Assembly (NCBI RefSeq): GCF_946886695.1
Contig: NZ_CAMPJD010000015.1
Coordinates: 1 to 64,000, forward strand
DNA: 64,000 bases
DNA from: an uncultured Pseudoxanthomonas sp.
GTDB lineage: Bacteria; Pseudomonadota; Gammaproteobacteria; Xanthomonadales; Xanthomonadaceae
Direction: 5' to 3'
The position numbers and the translations under genes were made by a program. This document shows, piece by piece, positions 31,765 to 41,094 of this stretch; within the stretch, counting starts at the first letter, position 1; each line of letters begins with the position of its first letter. The notes below the pieces were generated by a model. That model made no database searches, was not told the origin of the DNA, and saw nothing but the letters and a program-made list of their open reading frames with translations.

Positions 31765-33701
31765 GCGGGACGCGCCTCGGATTTCTTGTGGTTCCGGAAC
31801 CGGCGATCGGCGGCGGTGACGAAGCCGCCCAGGGCCATCAGCGCGGCGCCAAGCCAGATCCAGCGGATGAAGGGTTTGATGTGCACGCGCAGTGCCCACG
31901 CGTCATTGCCGAGCGGTTCGCCGATGGCGACGTAGACATCGCCCAGCACGCCGGGTTTGATGCCGGCTTCGGTCATCACCTGGCCACCGCTGGCATAGGC
32001 GCGCTTTTCCGGATGCAGCAGCACCACCGGCTGGCCGTCGCGCAGCACCTGCACGTGGCCGCGGTCGGACAGGTAATTGGGCCCCTGGGTTTCATCGACG
32101 CCCTGGAAGTGGAAGCCCCAACGACCGACCTCGACCGTCTGGCCGGGCTTCACCGCCAGTTCGCGCTGCACGTTCAGCGCTTCCACCAGCAATGCGCCGA
32201 CCAGGAACACCGCGACGCCGGTATGCGCCAGCGTCATGCCGAGCATCTCGGGCGTGAAGCGGCCGTTGGCGCGCAGGCGCTGCCAGACGAAGCGCAGCGT
32301 GCCCAGGCCGACCCAGGCCGCACCCAGGATGCCGGCAGCGACCTTCAGCTTGCCCTGCGGCGCCATGACGTACGCGATGGCGGCCACCACGAGCGCCAGG
32401 CCGGCCCACGGCAGCAGGATCGCCACCAGCTTGCCGGGCTTGTCGCGCTGCCACTTGGCAAGGGGTCCGAACGGCACCAGCGCCACCAGCGGCGCCATCA
32501 GCACGATGAACAGCAGGCTGAAGTACGGCGGGCCGACCGAGATCTTGCCGAGGTCCAGCGCGTCGGCGATCAGCGGGTACAGCGTGCCCAGCAGGACCAT
32601 CGCGCAGGCGGCGGTCAGCAGCAGGTTGTTGGCCAGCAGCAGCGTCTCGCGCGAGCTGGCGGCGAAGTACGACTTCTCCGACTCGCCATCGGCCAGCTGC
32701 GGCGCACGCAGCGCATACAGCAGCAGCGAGCTGCCGATGACGATGCCGAGGAAGATCAGGATGAACACGCCGCGCGTGGGATCGGCGGCGAACGCGTGCA
32801 CGCTGGTGATCACGCCGGAGCGCACCAGGAACGTGCCGAGCAGCGACAGCGAGAACGCGGCGATGGCGAGCAGCAGTGTCCAGCCACGGAAGGCGCCGCG
32901 CTTCTCGGTGACCGCCTGCGAGTGGATCAGCGCCGCGCCGACCAGCCACGGCATGAAGCTGGCGTTCTCGACCGGGTCCCAGAACCACCAGCCGCCCCAG
33001 CCCAGTTCGTAATACGCCCACCAGCTGCCCAGCGCGATGCCCAGGGTCAGGAAGCCCCACGCCACGTTGGTCCACGGCCGCGTCCAGCGCAGCCAGCGCG
33101 CATCGACGTGGCCGTCGAGCAGCGCGGCGATGGCGAATGCGAACGGCACCACGAAACCGACGTAGCCCACGTACAGCAGCGGCGGATGGATGATCATCCC
33201 CGGGTCCTGCAGCAGCGGGTTGAGGTCGCGGCCTTCGCCGGGGGAAGGCAGCAGGCGCACGAAGGGATTCGACGTAAAGATCAGGAAAGCGAGGAAGCCG
33301 ATGGCCACCACGCCCATCACGCCCAGCACGCGCGCCATCACCACGTCGGGCAGGCCACGCGAGAACAACGCCACGGCGCCGGTCCACAGCGCCAGCACCA
33401 GCGCCCACAGCAGCAGCGAGCCCTCGTGCGAGCCCCATACCGCGGTGTAGCGGTAGACCATCGGCAGCAGCGAATTGGAGTTGTCGGCGACGTACTTGAC
33501 CGAGAAGTCCTGCTGCACGAACGCGACGGTCAGCGCGATGAAGGCCAGCATCACCAGCCACAGCTGTGCGTAGGCCGCCGGGCGTGCGACTTCCATCCAT
33601 GACGCCTTCCCGCGCTGCGCGCCGGCCAGCGGCAGCACTGCCTGCAGCATCGCCACCAGCAGCGCCAGGATCAGCGCGATTTGTCCGAGTTCAGGCAGCA
33701 T
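31761..33701 (-). CDS. ccmF: Haem lyase CcmF
   Basis: 646 residues with about 15 membrane spans. The tryptophan-rich WWD domain is visible: YELGWGGWWFWDPVENASFM. Other family marks: WGSHEGSLLLWALVLALW near the N-terminus and SDRGHVQVLRDG in the C-terminal periplasmic domain. CcmF moves haem from CcmE to apocytochrome c with CcmH. A repeat-filled gap of 222 bases separates it from ccmE, unlike the overlapping genes after it. Confidence 0.97.
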   Translation of the reverse strand: MLPELGQIALILALLVAMLQAVLPLAGAQRGKASWMEVARPAAYAQLWLVMLAFIALTVAFVQQDFSVKYVADNSNSLLPMVYRYTAVWGSHEGSLLLWALVLALWTGAVALFSRGLPDVVMARVLGVMGVVAIGFLAFLIFTSNPFVRLLPSPGEGRDLNPLLQDPGMIIHPPLLYVGYVGFVVPFAFAIAALLDGHVDARWLRWTRPWTNVAWGFLTLGIALGSWWAYYELGWGGWWFWDPVENASFMPWLVGAALIHSQAVTEKRGAFRGWTLLLAIAAFSLSLLGTFLVRSGVITSVHAFAADPTRGVFILIFLGIVIGSSLLLYALRAPQLADGESEKSYFAASSRETLLLANNLLLTAACAMVLLGTLYPLIADALDLGKISVGPPYFSLLFIVLMAPLVALVPFGPLAKWQRDKPGKLVAILLPWAGLALVVAAIAYVMAPQGKLKVAAGILGAAWVGLGTLRFVWQRLRANGRFTPEMLGMTLAHTGVAVFLVGALLVEALNVQRELAVKPGQTVEVGRWGFHFQGVDETQGPNYLSDRGHVQVLRDGQPVVLLHPEKRAYASGGQVMTEAGIKPGVLGDVYVAIGEPLGNDAWALRVHIKPFIRWIWLGAALMALGGFVTAADRRFRNHKKSEARPA

Positions 33702-33711
33702 CAGTCATCCA

Positions 33712-33904
33712 TTCCCTCGCCCCGCTTCGCGGGGAGAGGGTGCCGAAGGCGGGTGAGGGGCGAGCGGAGTCGCCGAGATAAGAGCAACGGGAAGATATCC
33801 GGATGCGATGGCCAGCGGCTTCCCCGTCGGCCACACGCCGAGAAGCAAGAGCGCCCCTCATCCGGCCTTCGGCCACCTTCTCCCCGCAAGCAGGGAGAAG
33901 GGAG
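33712..33904. repeat. Paired REP element, family B, copy 3
   Basis: TTCCCTCGCCCCGCTTCGCG...GGGTGAGGGGCG at the left; CCCCTCATCCGGCCTTCGGC...GCAGGGAGAAGGGA inverse at the right. It splits the ccm cluster between ccmE and ccmF. Confidence 0.85.
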
Positions 33905-33923
33905 ATCACGGTGGGCTTGGCGC

Positions 33924-34385
33924 TCAATTCGCCGACCCTGCCGGCGCGGCCGGCACGTCGTGCTTCTGGTGCGCCTTGCCCATCTTGTCGGCGACTTCCT
34001 TCGGCATGTAGGCCTCGTCGTGCTTGGCCAGCACGTCGGTGGCGACGAACACGCCGTCCTGCATCGAGCCGGTGGCGACCACGGCCTGCCCCTCGCGGAA
34101 CAGGTCGGGCAGGATCTTGTCGTAGCGCACCGTCAGTTGCGCATCGCCGTCGGTCACGCCGAACTGCGAGACCAGCGAGCCGGGTTCGCGCTTGAACGAG
34201 CCTTTCTCGACCATGCCGCCCAGGCGGAAGCGCGATTCGCCGGCTTCGCCACGCAGCACTTCGGCGGGGGTGTAGAGATAGGCCACGTTGCGCTGCAGGG
34301 CCATCGCGATCAGCGTGGTCGCGATACTCGCCACCACGATGGCGAGCAGCACGAACAGCAGGCGGCGGCGTCTAACGGGATTCAT
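33924..34385 (-). CDS. ccmE: Haem chaperone CcmE
   Basis: 153 residues. N-terminal anchor ([20 protein letters not shown]), then an OB-fold with [29 protein letters not shown] and the haem-binding HDEAYMP (H122, Y126). It carries covalently bound haem from CcmC to CcmF in the periplasm. It follows ccmD by 3 bases. Confidence 0.96.
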   Translation of the reverse strand: MNPVRRRRLLFVLLAIVVASIATTLIAMALQRNVAYLYTPAEVLRGEAGESRFRLGGMVEKGSFKREPGSLVSQFGVTDGDAQLTVRYDKILPDLFREGQAVVATGSMQDGVFVATDVLAKHDEAYMPKEVADKMGKAHQKHDVPAAPAGSAN

Positions 34386-34388
34386 CGG

Positions 34389-34556
34389 TCAGCGTTCCAG
34401 GTCGGCGGGGGCGGCGCTGCGGCGCGCATCGCGCGCCACGCGTTGGCGGGCGGCGCGCAGTTCGCGGCGCACCTGCAGGCGCGGGGCGAGGAAATCCCAG
34501 CCCAGCACCACGGCGAACACGGCGTAGGCGCCGATGACGTATTCGAGGTAGCTCAC
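34389..34556 (-). CDS. ccmD: Cytochrome c maturation protein CcmD
   Basis: 55 residues from a GTG that overlaps the ccmC stop (GTGA). One membrane span (YLEYVIGAYAVFAVVLGWDFL) and a basic cytoplasmic tail (RLQVRRELRAARQRVARDARR). CcmD helps release CcmE from the CcmABC complex. It is too short and too GTG-started to be found by a simple scan, but position and shape are typical. Confidence 0.88.
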   Translation of the reverse strand: MSYLEYVIGAYAVFAVVLGWDFLAPRLQVRRELRAARQRVARDARRSAAPADLER

Positions 34557-35311
34557 GGCGTGGCCTCCTTCGCGGCGGCGAGTTTCGCCACCCAGTCCTT
34601 GCCGGCTTCGCGGCGCAGGTTGTCGGCGCGGGCACGCGCCAGCAGCGAGCCGGCGAACCAGAACTTCGTCGCGATGACCATCAGCACCAGCGGCAGGACC
34701 ATGCTGTCGTCCATGCTGGATTCGCCGAACACGCGGATGGTCTGGCCCTGGTGCAGCGAGTTCCACCAGACCACCGAGTAGCGGATCACCGGCAGGATCG
34801 CCACGCCGACGATAGCCAGCAGGCCGGCGGCGCGCGCGGCGTTGCGGCGGTCGTCGATGGCGCCGTACAGGCCCATCACGCCCAGGTAGAGGAACAGCAG
34901 GATCAGTTCGGTGGTCAGGCGCGGGTCCCAGTCCCACCACGTGCCCCACATCGGCTTGCCCCAGAGGCTGCCGGTGGCCAGGGTGATGACGGTGAACGCC
35001 GCGCCGGTGGGCGCGCACGCCATCGCGAGGATCTCGCACAGCTTGATGCGCCAGACCAGCGCGATCGCCGCGTAGAACGCCATCAGGCCGAACACGAACA
35101 TGCTCATCCACGCGCTGGGCACGTGGATGTAGAGGATGCGGAAGCTGTCGCCCTGCTGGTAGTCGGCAGGCACCACGAACAGCGCCTGCCACAGGCCCAG
35201 GCCGAGCAGCACGATCGCCGCCAGGTAGCACCACGGCGTCCAGCGTGCCGCGAAGCGGTCGAAGTACGGGGGCGAGCCGAGTTGGTGGAACCAGCGGACG
35301 AGAGGATTCAT
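34553..35311 (-). CDS. ccmC: Haem transporter CcmC
   Basis: 252 residues with six membrane spans. The WWD domain is MWGTWWDWDPRLTTELILLF, and IHVPSAWMSMFVF precedes it. CcmC binds haem and attaches it to CcmE. It lies 13 bases after ccmB and overlaps ccmD. Confidence 0.97.
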   Translation of the reverse strand: MNPLVRWFHQLGSPPYFDRFAARWTPWCYLAAIVLLGLGLWQALFVVPADYQQGDSFRILYIHVPSAWMSMFVFGLMAFYAAIALVWRIKLCEILAMACAPTGAAFTVITLATGSLWGKPMWGTWWDWDPRLTTELILLFLYLGVMGLYGAIDDRRNAARAAGLLAIVGVAILPVIRYSVVWWNSLHQGQTIRVFGESSMDDSMVLPLVLMVIATKFWFAGSLLARARADNLRREAGKDWVAKLAAAKEATP

Positions 35312-35324
35312 GCAGCGGGGGTCT

Positions 35325-36011
35325 TCAGGTCAGGGCGATGCGGATCGCCGCAGCGGCCGCCAGCGGCGCCAGCAGCAGCGAGAGCAGCAGGCCGGCACCC
35401 AGCCAGAGGAGGGCACCGGAGGCATCCAGTCCTTGTGCGCTGGCGGCCACGGCGCCGGCGCCGAATACCAGCACGGGGACGTACAACGGCAGCGCCAGCA
35501 GGGCCACAAGGATACCAGAGCGCCTCATGCCGACCGTCAGGGCCGCGACCACCGCGCCCAGCAGGCTCAGCAGCGGCGTGCCCAGCGCGAGCGTGGCGAG
35601 CAGCATCGGCAACTGGCTGTGTGGCAGGTGCAGCATCTCGCCCAGCAGCGGCGTGGCCAGCACCAGTGGCAGGGCGGTGGTCGCCCAGTGGGTCAGTACG
35701 CGCACAAGCACCAGCCAGGCCAGCGGCACCGGTGCGAGGATCCACTGTTCGAGCGAGCCGTCCTCGGCATCGCCACGGAACAGGGTGTCCAGCGACAGCA
35801 GGCCCGCCAGCAGCACGGCCACCCACACCACGGCGGGCGCGACCTTCGATAGCACCAGCGGTGCGGTGCCCAGGCCGAGGGCGAACAGCACCACCACCAG
35901 CAGCGCGAACAATGCCGGCTGCAGTGCGTCGCCACGGCGGCGCCACAGCAGTTGCACGTCGCGGACGACCAGCGCGCGCGCGGTTTGCAGCAGGGACGGC
36001 GCGGTACTCAT
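35325..36011 (-). CDS. ccmB: Haem exporter membrane subunit CcmB
   Basis: 228 residues, six membrane spans. Family marks include [46 protein letters not shown] and [21 protein letters not shown]. CcmB is the permease of the CcmAB ABC unit that drives release of holo-CcmE. Its start overlaps the ccmA stop by 4 bases. Confidence 0.95.
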   Translation of the reverse strand: MSTAPSLLQTARALVVRDVQLLWRRRGDALQPALFALLVVVLFALGLGTAPLVLSKVAPAVVWVAVLLAGLLSLDTLFRGDAEDGSLEQWILAPVPLAWLVLVRVLTHWATTALPLVLATPLLGEMLHLPHSQLPMLLATLALGTPLLSLLGAVVAALTVGMRRSGILVALLALPLYVPVLVFGAGAVAASAQGLDASGALLWLGAGLLLSLLLAPLAAAAAIRIALT

Positions 36012-36700
36012 GCCGGGCGCTCCATCACCAGCATCCGCGTCTGCACCGGTGGCGCGGCGTAGGCGCCGTGCGTCGTGACCAGGGCCGCACCGCCATCGCG
36101 CAGGTGGGCCGAAATCATCCGGTTCACCAGGTTGATGCCGTCCAGGTCGAGGTTGGCGTAGGGCTCGTCCAGCAGCCAGAGCGGCGAGGGCGACAGCCAC
36201 AGGCGGGCGAGCGAGAGGCGTTTCTTCTGTCCGGCGGAGAGCTGGCGAGCGAAGGCGTCTTCGTAGCCGGCCAGTCCCACCATCGCCAAGGCATTGCCGG
36301 GCATCTGGCGGGCGCGGCGGCCATGCAGGCCGCAGAGGAAGTTGAGGTTTTCCAGCGTGTTCAGGTCGGCTTTCAGTGCCGGAAGATGGCCCAGATAGGC
36401 CATCGCATGTGCCCGGCGCGACGGGCCGGCGGGCTGTCCGTCGATGTCGATCTGGCCCGCATCGGCGCGAAGCAGGCCGGCCAGCACGCGCAGCAGGGTG
36501 GTCTTGCCGACGCCGTTTCCGCCCTGCACCAGCAGCGCCTCGCCCGCATCCACGGCAAAGTCCAGCGGCCCGAACACCGGCTCGTCATTGCGCGAGAACG
36601 CCAGGGCGCGGGCAGCCAGCAGCGGCGGGTGGCGGGAAGCGGCGTCGGTCATCGGATCGGGCGTTCCCGGGCGGGAGGCTGGGGTGTCCTGGAGGCTCAA
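36008..36700 (-). CDS. ccmA: Haem exporter ATP-binding subunit CcmA
   Basis: 230 residues; an internal start at 36652 (MTDAASRHP) is about as likely. Walker [15 protein letters not shown] signature [16 protein letters not shown], Walker [14 protein letters not shown] and switch His in LVTTHGAY. ATPase partner of CcmB and first gene of the ccm cluster. Confidence 0.95.
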   Translation of the reverse strand: MSLQDTPASRPGTPDPMTDAASRHPPLLAARALAFSRNDEPVFGPLDFAVDAGEALLVQGGNGVGKTTLLRVLAGLLRADAGQIDIDGQPAGPSRRAHAMAYLGHLPALKADLNTLENLNFLCGLHGRRARQMPGNALAMVGLAGYEDAFARQLSAGQKKRLSLARLWLSPSPLWLLDEPYANLDLDGINLVNRMISAHLRDGGAALVTTHGAYAAPPVQTRMLVMERPA

Positions 36701-36758
36701 TCGCCCATTCTAAACGGAGGGGCCGGTCCGGCCGCCTGCGACAGACGGTCGCGGTCCG

Positions 36759-37265
36759 TCACCCCACCCAGTCGGTATGCGGGTCGCCGTCGGCCTGCAG
36801 CGGCCGGGGCCACATCATCCGCAGTCGCACCGGTGTGTCGGCGTGCCAGAAGAGCGTGCCGCCCTGGCCGAACTCGCGCGCCAGGGCGTCGGCCTGTTCC
36901 AGCGTGGCGTCCAGTACCAGGCAACCATGTTCGACCATGCCGCCCTGGTTGTTGCAGCCCAGCGCCGGGAGGAATGACAACCCCAACGTGTGTAGGCGTG
37001 CGTGCAGGCGTTCCTGCGCGACGTCGTTGACCGGGCGCGGCGCCTCGCCGGGTGGAGGATTCCACGCGGTGATGAACAGATAGCGGGTCGCCATGACCTG
37101 GCGTTCGACGTCCGGCGCGGTCGAGCCGGTGCGGAACAGCCATTCCTGCCGACCCACCGTGACGAAGTAGTGCGCGGCAGCCCAGGCCGTGGCCAGCCGT
37201 GCGCGTTCCGCCTCGGGGACATCCCCGAGGGTCGTGCCGGCAGCGGGAACGCGGTGGTCGGCCAT
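36759..37265 (-). CDS. DUF3293 domain protein
   Basis: 168 residues from the ATG at 37265. Characteristic parts are FITAWNPPPGEAPRPVNDVAQERLHARL, PALGCNNQGGMVEHGCLVLDATLEQADALAREFGQ and FWHADTPVRLRMMWP. DUF3293 proteins are small, soluble and of unknown role, mostly in proteobacteria. It lies upstream of ccmA on the same strand with a 58-base gap. Confidence 0.85.
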   Translation of the reverse strand: MADHRVPAAGTTLGDVPEAERARLATAWAAAHYFVTVGRQEWLFRTGSTAPDVERQVMATRYLFITAWNPPPGEAPRPVNDVAQERLHARLHTLGLSFLPALGCNNQGGMVEHGCLVLDATLEQADALAREFGQGGTLFWHADTPVRLRMMWPRPLQADGDPHTDWVG

Positions 37266-37335
37266 GGCCGCATCATCGCGCGTAACGCCCAGCGCGTACA
37301 CTCCGCGTTCCCCTTCATCGAGTGCCCGAACCAGG

Positions 37336-38487
37336 ATGTCCCAGCCGCAGACCAAGCTGCCCAAGGTGGGCACCACCATCTTCACCGTGATGTCGCAGCT
37401 CGCCGCCGAGCACGGCGCGGTCAACCTGGGGCAGGGTTTCCCGGACTTCGCGGTGCCGCCGCGGCTGGTGGACGAACTGGATGCCGCCATGCGCGCCGGC
37501 CACAACCAGTACGCGCCGATGACCGGTGTGGCGCCGCTGCGCCAGGCCATCGCGGAGAAGGTGCTGCGCTGCTACGGCCGCGAGGTGAATCCCGACACCG
37601 AGATCACCGTGACCAGCGGTGCTACCGAGGCGCTGTTCAACGCCATCCATGCGGTAGTGCGCCCGGGCGAAGAAGTCATCGTGCTGGACCCCGCCTACGA
37701 CAGCTACGAGCCGGCCATCGACCTGGCCGGCGCGCGTGCGGTGCACGTGCCATTGGATCCGCAGACCTTCGCGGTGGATTGGGATCGCGTGCGCGCGGCC
37801 ATCACCCCGAAGACGCGCCTGCTGATCATCAACAGCCCGCACAACCCGTCTGGCGCGATGTTCGACGAAGCCGACATCCGCGCGCTGTCCGCGCTGCTCG
37901 AGGGCACCGGCATCTACCTGATCTCCGACGAGGTCTACGAGCACATCGTGTTCGATGGCCGCCGCCACGAATCGATCCTGCGCTATCCCGAACTGGCCGC
38001 GCGTGCGTTCGTGGTGTCCAGCTTCGGCAAGACCTACCACTGCACAGGTTGGAAGATCGGCTATGCCATCGCACCGCCGGCGCTGACAGCGGAGTTCCGC
38101 AAGGTTCACCAGTACAACGTGTTCTGCACCTTCGCGCCGGCGCAGTACGCGTTCGCCGCGATGATCCGGCAGGAGCCCGAGCATTACGAACAATTGGGCG
38201 CCTTCTATCAGGAGAAGCGCGACCGTTTCCACGAGCAGTTGTTGGGCACGAAGTTCACACCGCTGCCGGTGCCGGGCGGTTACTTCCAGCTGGTCGACTA
38301 TTCAGCGGTCAGCGATCTGCCGGATGCCGAGTTCGTGAAGTGGCTGACCATCGAGCATGGCGTCACCGCGATCCCGCTGTCGCCGTTCTACGAGACGCCG
38401 CCGGCCAGCCAGCGCCTGGCGCGGCTGTGCTTCGCCAAGAACGAAGCGACGCTGGATGCGGCGATTGAGCGGTTGAAGAAGCTCTGA
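37336..38487 (+). CDS. Methionine aminotransferase (YbdL-type, class I/II PLP enzyme)
   Basis: 383 residues from the ATG at 37336. PLP fold type I landmarks: NLGQGFPDFAVPP, YAPMTGVAPLRQAI, VTSGATEAL, INSPHNPSG, LISDEVYEHIVF and the Schiff-base Lys in SSFGKTYHCTGWKIGY. The close match is the methionine/kynurenine aminotransferase group that acts on 4-methylthio-2-oxobutanoate in the last step of methionine salvage. An omega-amidase follows 145 bases downstream on the same strand, the natural partner for glutamine-dependent aminotransferases. Confidence 0.9.
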   Translation: MSQPQTKLPKVGTTIFTVMSQLAAEHGAVNLGQGFPDFAVPPRLVDELDAAMRAGHNQYAPMTGVAPLRQAIAEKVLRCYGREVNPDTEITVTSGATEALFNAIHAVVRPGEEVIVLDPAYDSYEPAIDLAGARAVHVPLDPQTFAVDWDRVRAAITPKTRLLIINSPHNPSGAMFDEADIRALSALLEGTGIYLISDEVYEHIVFDGRRHESILRYPELAARAFVVSSFGKTYHCTGWKIGYAIAPPALTAEFRKVHQYNVFCTFAPAQYAFAAMIRQEPEHYEQLGAFYQEKRDRFHEQLLGTKFTPLPVPGGYFQLVDYSAVSDLPDAEFVKWLTIEHGVTAIPLSPFYETPPASQRLARLCFAKNEATLDAAIERLKKL

Positions 38488-38488
38488 C

Positions 38489-38583
38489 CGTCGTCCCAGC
38501 GAAGGCTGGGACCCATTGGCTTTTTCTTCGTTTTTTGGAAAGACGCAAAAGCAAGATGGATCCCAGCGTGCGCTGGGATGACG
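38489..38583. repeat. Inverted repeat pair, family F, copy 1
   Basis: GTCGTCCCAGCGAAGGCTGG at 38490 and its inverse GATCCCAGCGTGCGCTGGGATGACG near 38558. The same unit lies at 48.9 kb. Confidence 0.82.
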
Positions 38584-38632
38584 CCGGACACATCGCGACC
38601 ATCGTCATGATGGCGGCTTGGAGACAGAACGC

Positions 38633-39430
38633 ATGCAGGACCTCCGCATTTCCCTTGTCCAGGGCGAGACGCGCTGGCATGACCCGGCGGGCAACCGCGA
38701 CTACTACGGTGGCCTGATCGCGCCGCTTGCCGGAAAGACCGATCTGGTGATCCTGCCGGAGACGTTCACCAGCGGTTTCAGCAACGAGGCCATCGACCAG
38801 GCCGAGGGCATGGACGGCGCCACGGTGGCGTGGATCTGTGAGCAGGCCAGGACGCTGGGTGCCGCAGTTACCGGCAGCGTGCAACTGCGCACGTCGGAGG
38901 GGGTGTTCAATCGTCTGCTGTTCGCCACGCCCGACGGCGCGTTGCATTACTACGACAAGCGCCATTTGTTCCGTTATGCGAACGAGCACAAGCGATATGC
39001 AGCCGGCAACGAGCGGCTGACGTTGGAATGGAAGGGCTGGCGGATCAATCCGCTGGTCTGTTACGACCTGCGTTTCCCGGTGTTCGCGCGCAACCGTTAC
39101 GACGTGGAGCGTCCGGGCCAGCTCGACTTCGATCTGCAGTTGTTTGTCGCAAACTGGCCGGCGGCGCGTGCGTATCCGTGGAAGACGCTGTTGCGCGCGC
39201 GGGCAATCGAGAATCTCTGCTACGTCGCGGCGGTCAATCGTGCGGGGACGGATGGCAATGGGCACGAATATAGCGGCGACAGTGCGGTGATCGATTTCCT
39301 GGGGCAGCCGGTGGTGGAGTTGCCGGCAGGCGAGGGTGTGGCGACGTCGACGATCTCGGCGGAGGCGCTGGCGGCGCATCGGGAGAAGTTTCCGGCGATG
39401 CTCGATGCGGATCGGTTCGAGTTGCGCTGA
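38633..39430 (+). CDS. yafV: Omega-amidase, YafV-type nitrilase-superfamily hydrolase
   Basis: 265 residues from the ATG at 38633. The nitrilase triad is present: E43 in ILPETFTSGF, K109 in YYDKRHLF and C143 in PLVCYDLRFPVF. These enzymes hydrolyse 2-oxoglutaramate, the by-product of glutamine transamination, closing the methionine salvage step run by the aminotransferase upstream. The length and the GTDGNGHEYSGDSAVIDF end fit YafV. Confidence 0.9.
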   Translation: MQDLRISLVQGETRWHDPAGNRDYYGGLIAPLAGKTDLVILPETFTSGFSNEAIDQAEGMDGATVAWICEQARTLGAAVTGSVQLRTSEGVFNRLLFATPDGALHYYDKRHLFRYANEHKRYAAGNERLTLEWKGWRINPLVCYDLRFPVFARNRYDVERPGQLDFDLQLFVANWPAARAYPWKTLLRARAIENLCYVAAVNRAGTDGNGHEYSGDSAVIDFLGQPVVELPAGEGVATSTISAEALAAHREKFPAMLDADRFELR

Positions 39431-39444
39431 GCTCGGCTTCTAAG

Positions 39445-39480
39445 CCCCTCTCCCTGCGGGAGAGGGGTTGGGGTGAGGGG
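39445..39480. repeat. REP element, family B, single arm (left)
   Basis: CCCCTCTCCCTGCGGGAGAG...GGTTGGGGTGAGGGG. The inverse partner lies at 40192-40230, on the other side of the structured element. Confidence 0.8.
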
Positions 39481-39584
39481 CAACGAAGTCCGTATCCCTC
39501 TCGCCGTCAGCCTTGAGCCACATCCGCGATGGCACTGGTTTCGTGGCCTTGCGTGATGGCTTTTCTCTTTCCGCATAGATGGCG

Positions 39585-40067
39585 CGCTCGCCGCGAGGCG
39601 TCACTTTCTTTGCTTGTGCAAAGAAAGTAACCAAAGAAAGCACACCCCAGGCGGCACGCCCTGCGCTTCGCTCCGTGTCCGCGAGCGGTCCGGGAATTTT
39701 CGTAAGGCACATCCCTGTGCCATACGAAAACGCCGCCCATCCAGGGCGGCGCCCTACGGGTTTTACCCGGCCCGCTCGCCGTGCCTCATGGGGGCCCGAA
39801 GGCAACAGCCACAGCAAAGCACTTGCTACGGATATGTCCGGCCCAGCTTCGGGGCCCCTTAGGTCCGGCAGTCACGGCGGGTCAAACCCCGTAGGGGCGA
39901 CGCGCAAGGATGTGCGTCGTTTCCGGATGACACAGGATGTGTCTTCCGGAAATTCCCGCCGGGATTGCGAACCCGCCGCGAAGCGGCGGGCGGACCGCCG
40001 GGGTGTGCTTTCTTTGCCTACTTTCTTTGCACAAGCAAAGAAAGTAGGGCCCCCGCGGCGAGCGACG
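39585..40067. repeat. About 480-bp hairpin-rich palindromic element
   Basis: Bounded by inverse arms: CACTTTCTTTGCTTGTGCAA...GAAAGCACACCCC at the left (39597) and GGGGTGTGCTTTCTTTGCC...AAGCAAAGAAAGTAG at the right. Inside lie hairpins GGCACA-TCCC-TGTGCC, CGCCGCCC-ATCCA-GGGCGGCG, CGACGC..AGGA..GCGTCG and GACACA-GGA-TGTGTC, plus CCCGCCGC..GCGGCGGG. Left-half loops contain TCC, right-half loops GGA, so the whole is roughly symmetric. Open frames through it look like by-products. Together with the flanking family B arms it fills the 830 bases between yafV and the thioesterase. Confidence 0.75.
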
Positions 40068-40191
40068 CCATGCGTGACCTAAAGCAGACCCACACCGAAA
40101 GATGCACGTAAAAGGTCCATCGCGCGTGAGCGTTTTCGGTGAATCGCGAATGTTGTCAGGCCGCCGGTTATCGAGACTGACTGACTTCGTC

Positions 40192-40230
40192 GCCCCTCAC
40201 CCCAACCCCTCTCCCGCAGGGAGAGGGGCT
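40192..40230. repeat. REP element, family B, single arm (right)
   Basis: CCCCTCACCCCAACCCCTCTCCC...GGGAGAGGGG in part, inverse to the arm at 39445-39480. Confidence 0.8.
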
Positions 40231-40260
40231 TCAGAGCCGCCTCTGCCTGGCCGCGTGAAG

Positions 40261-40707
40261 TCAGCCGCTCTTCGGAGGCAGGATCTGGCACACCGCCTGG
40301 CACATCACCAGCACGCGGCCCGCGTCGTCACGCACCTCGCCCGCGAGGAACAGCTGATTGCGCGTGCGTTCCACCAACCGCGCATGGCAGGTGATGTGCG
40401 GAATGTCCGGCGTCACCGGGCGCAGGTACTGCGTGTTGAGCGAGGTCGTCACGCTGGGCGGTGCGATCAGGTACGAGAACGGGCCCAGCGTGTTGTCCAG
40501 CGCGGCGACGATGAAGCCGCCCTGCATGTGGCCGATCGGATTCTGGTAGCGGGGCAGCACGGGAAAACGCATCGCCAGCGATTCGCCTTCCACGTAGGCG
40601 ACCGGCTCGCCCTGCATGTCGAGCAGGCACGGCGGCGGAATCTGCAGGGGTGCGCCGGCAGGCAGGCGTGCGCGCAGCAGGGCGTTGATGTCGGTGCCGT
40701 CGCTCAT
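40261..40707 (-). CDS. PaaI-type hotdog thioesterase
   Basis: 148 residues from the ATG at 40707. The hotdog helix region YQNPIGHMQGGFIVAALDN and LNTQYLRPVTPDIPHITCHARL are typical of 4HBT/PaaI acyl-CoA thioesterases. Substrate unknown. It overlaps the upstream secreted-protein gene by 4 bases and ends the operon that starts with the ABC transporter. Confidence 0.85.
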   Translation of the reverse strand: MSDGTDINALLRARLPAGAPLQIPPPCLLDMQGEPVAYVEGESLAMRFPVLPRYQNPIGHMQGGFIVAALDNTLGPFSYLIAPPSVTTSLNTQYLRPVTPDIPHITCHARLVERTRNQLFLAGEVRDDAGRVLVMCQAVCQILPPKSG

Positions 40708-41081
40708 GGTGTGAAACTCAACTCGAACGAGGTGAAGAAAGGCGCGCGCCCTGGCGCCGACAGCGTCCTGCCCGCGATCTGCTTCTGCACGCAGATCGCC
40801 AGGGGCGTCGCGCCTTCCCGCCACGTGCGTACCACCTTGCCGGTGGCGTCCAGCTCCGCCACGACCACGAACGGCGAGGTGTCCGCCGTGGGGGTCGCGC
40901 ATGCGCTGACGCCGGCATCGAGCGCGATGGCCTGTGCATCGCGCAGCGATGCCGCCTGCTCCGGCGCCAGCGCGGCTTCGTCGGCATCCGCGCGTTGCTT
41001 GGCTTGCGTGTAGTCGAGCGTTGCCTGTGCGTGCGCCACGGAAGCGCAGCACAACCCGAATGCGAACAGGAGGTGTTTCAT
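40704..41081 (-). CDS. Small secreted hypothetical protein
   Basis: 125 residues from the ATG at 41081, with a signal peptide (MKHLLFAFGLCCASVAHAQA). The mature part has two Cys (GVSACATP, AICVQKQIAG) that might pair, and a strand pattern FVVVAELDATGKVVRTW and FTSFELSFTP that recalls the TonB C-terminal fold used by small energy-transfer or cell-envelope proteins. The family is not certain. It lies between the sugar dehydrogenase and the thioesterase, coupled to the latter. Confidence 0.6.
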   Translation of the reverse strand: MKHLLFAFGLCCASVAHAQATLDYTQAKQRADADEAALAPEQAASLRDAQAIALDAGVSACATPTADTSPFVVVAELDATGKVVRTWREGATPLAICVQKQIAGRTLSAPGRAPFFTSFELSFTP

Positions 41082-41094
41082 CACCGGATGTTCC

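Noticed and set aside
31701..33602. 633-codon plus-strand frame opposite ccmF
   Set aside because: Low-complexity Gln/His/Arg-rich translation typical of high-GC antisense frames; ccmF on the other strand is certain.
39579..40082. 167-codon frame inside the palindromic element
   Set aside because: It follows the inverted repeats and hairpins; the translation at both ends mirrors the repeat (FFACAKKVT / FFAQAKKVG) rather than a protein fold.
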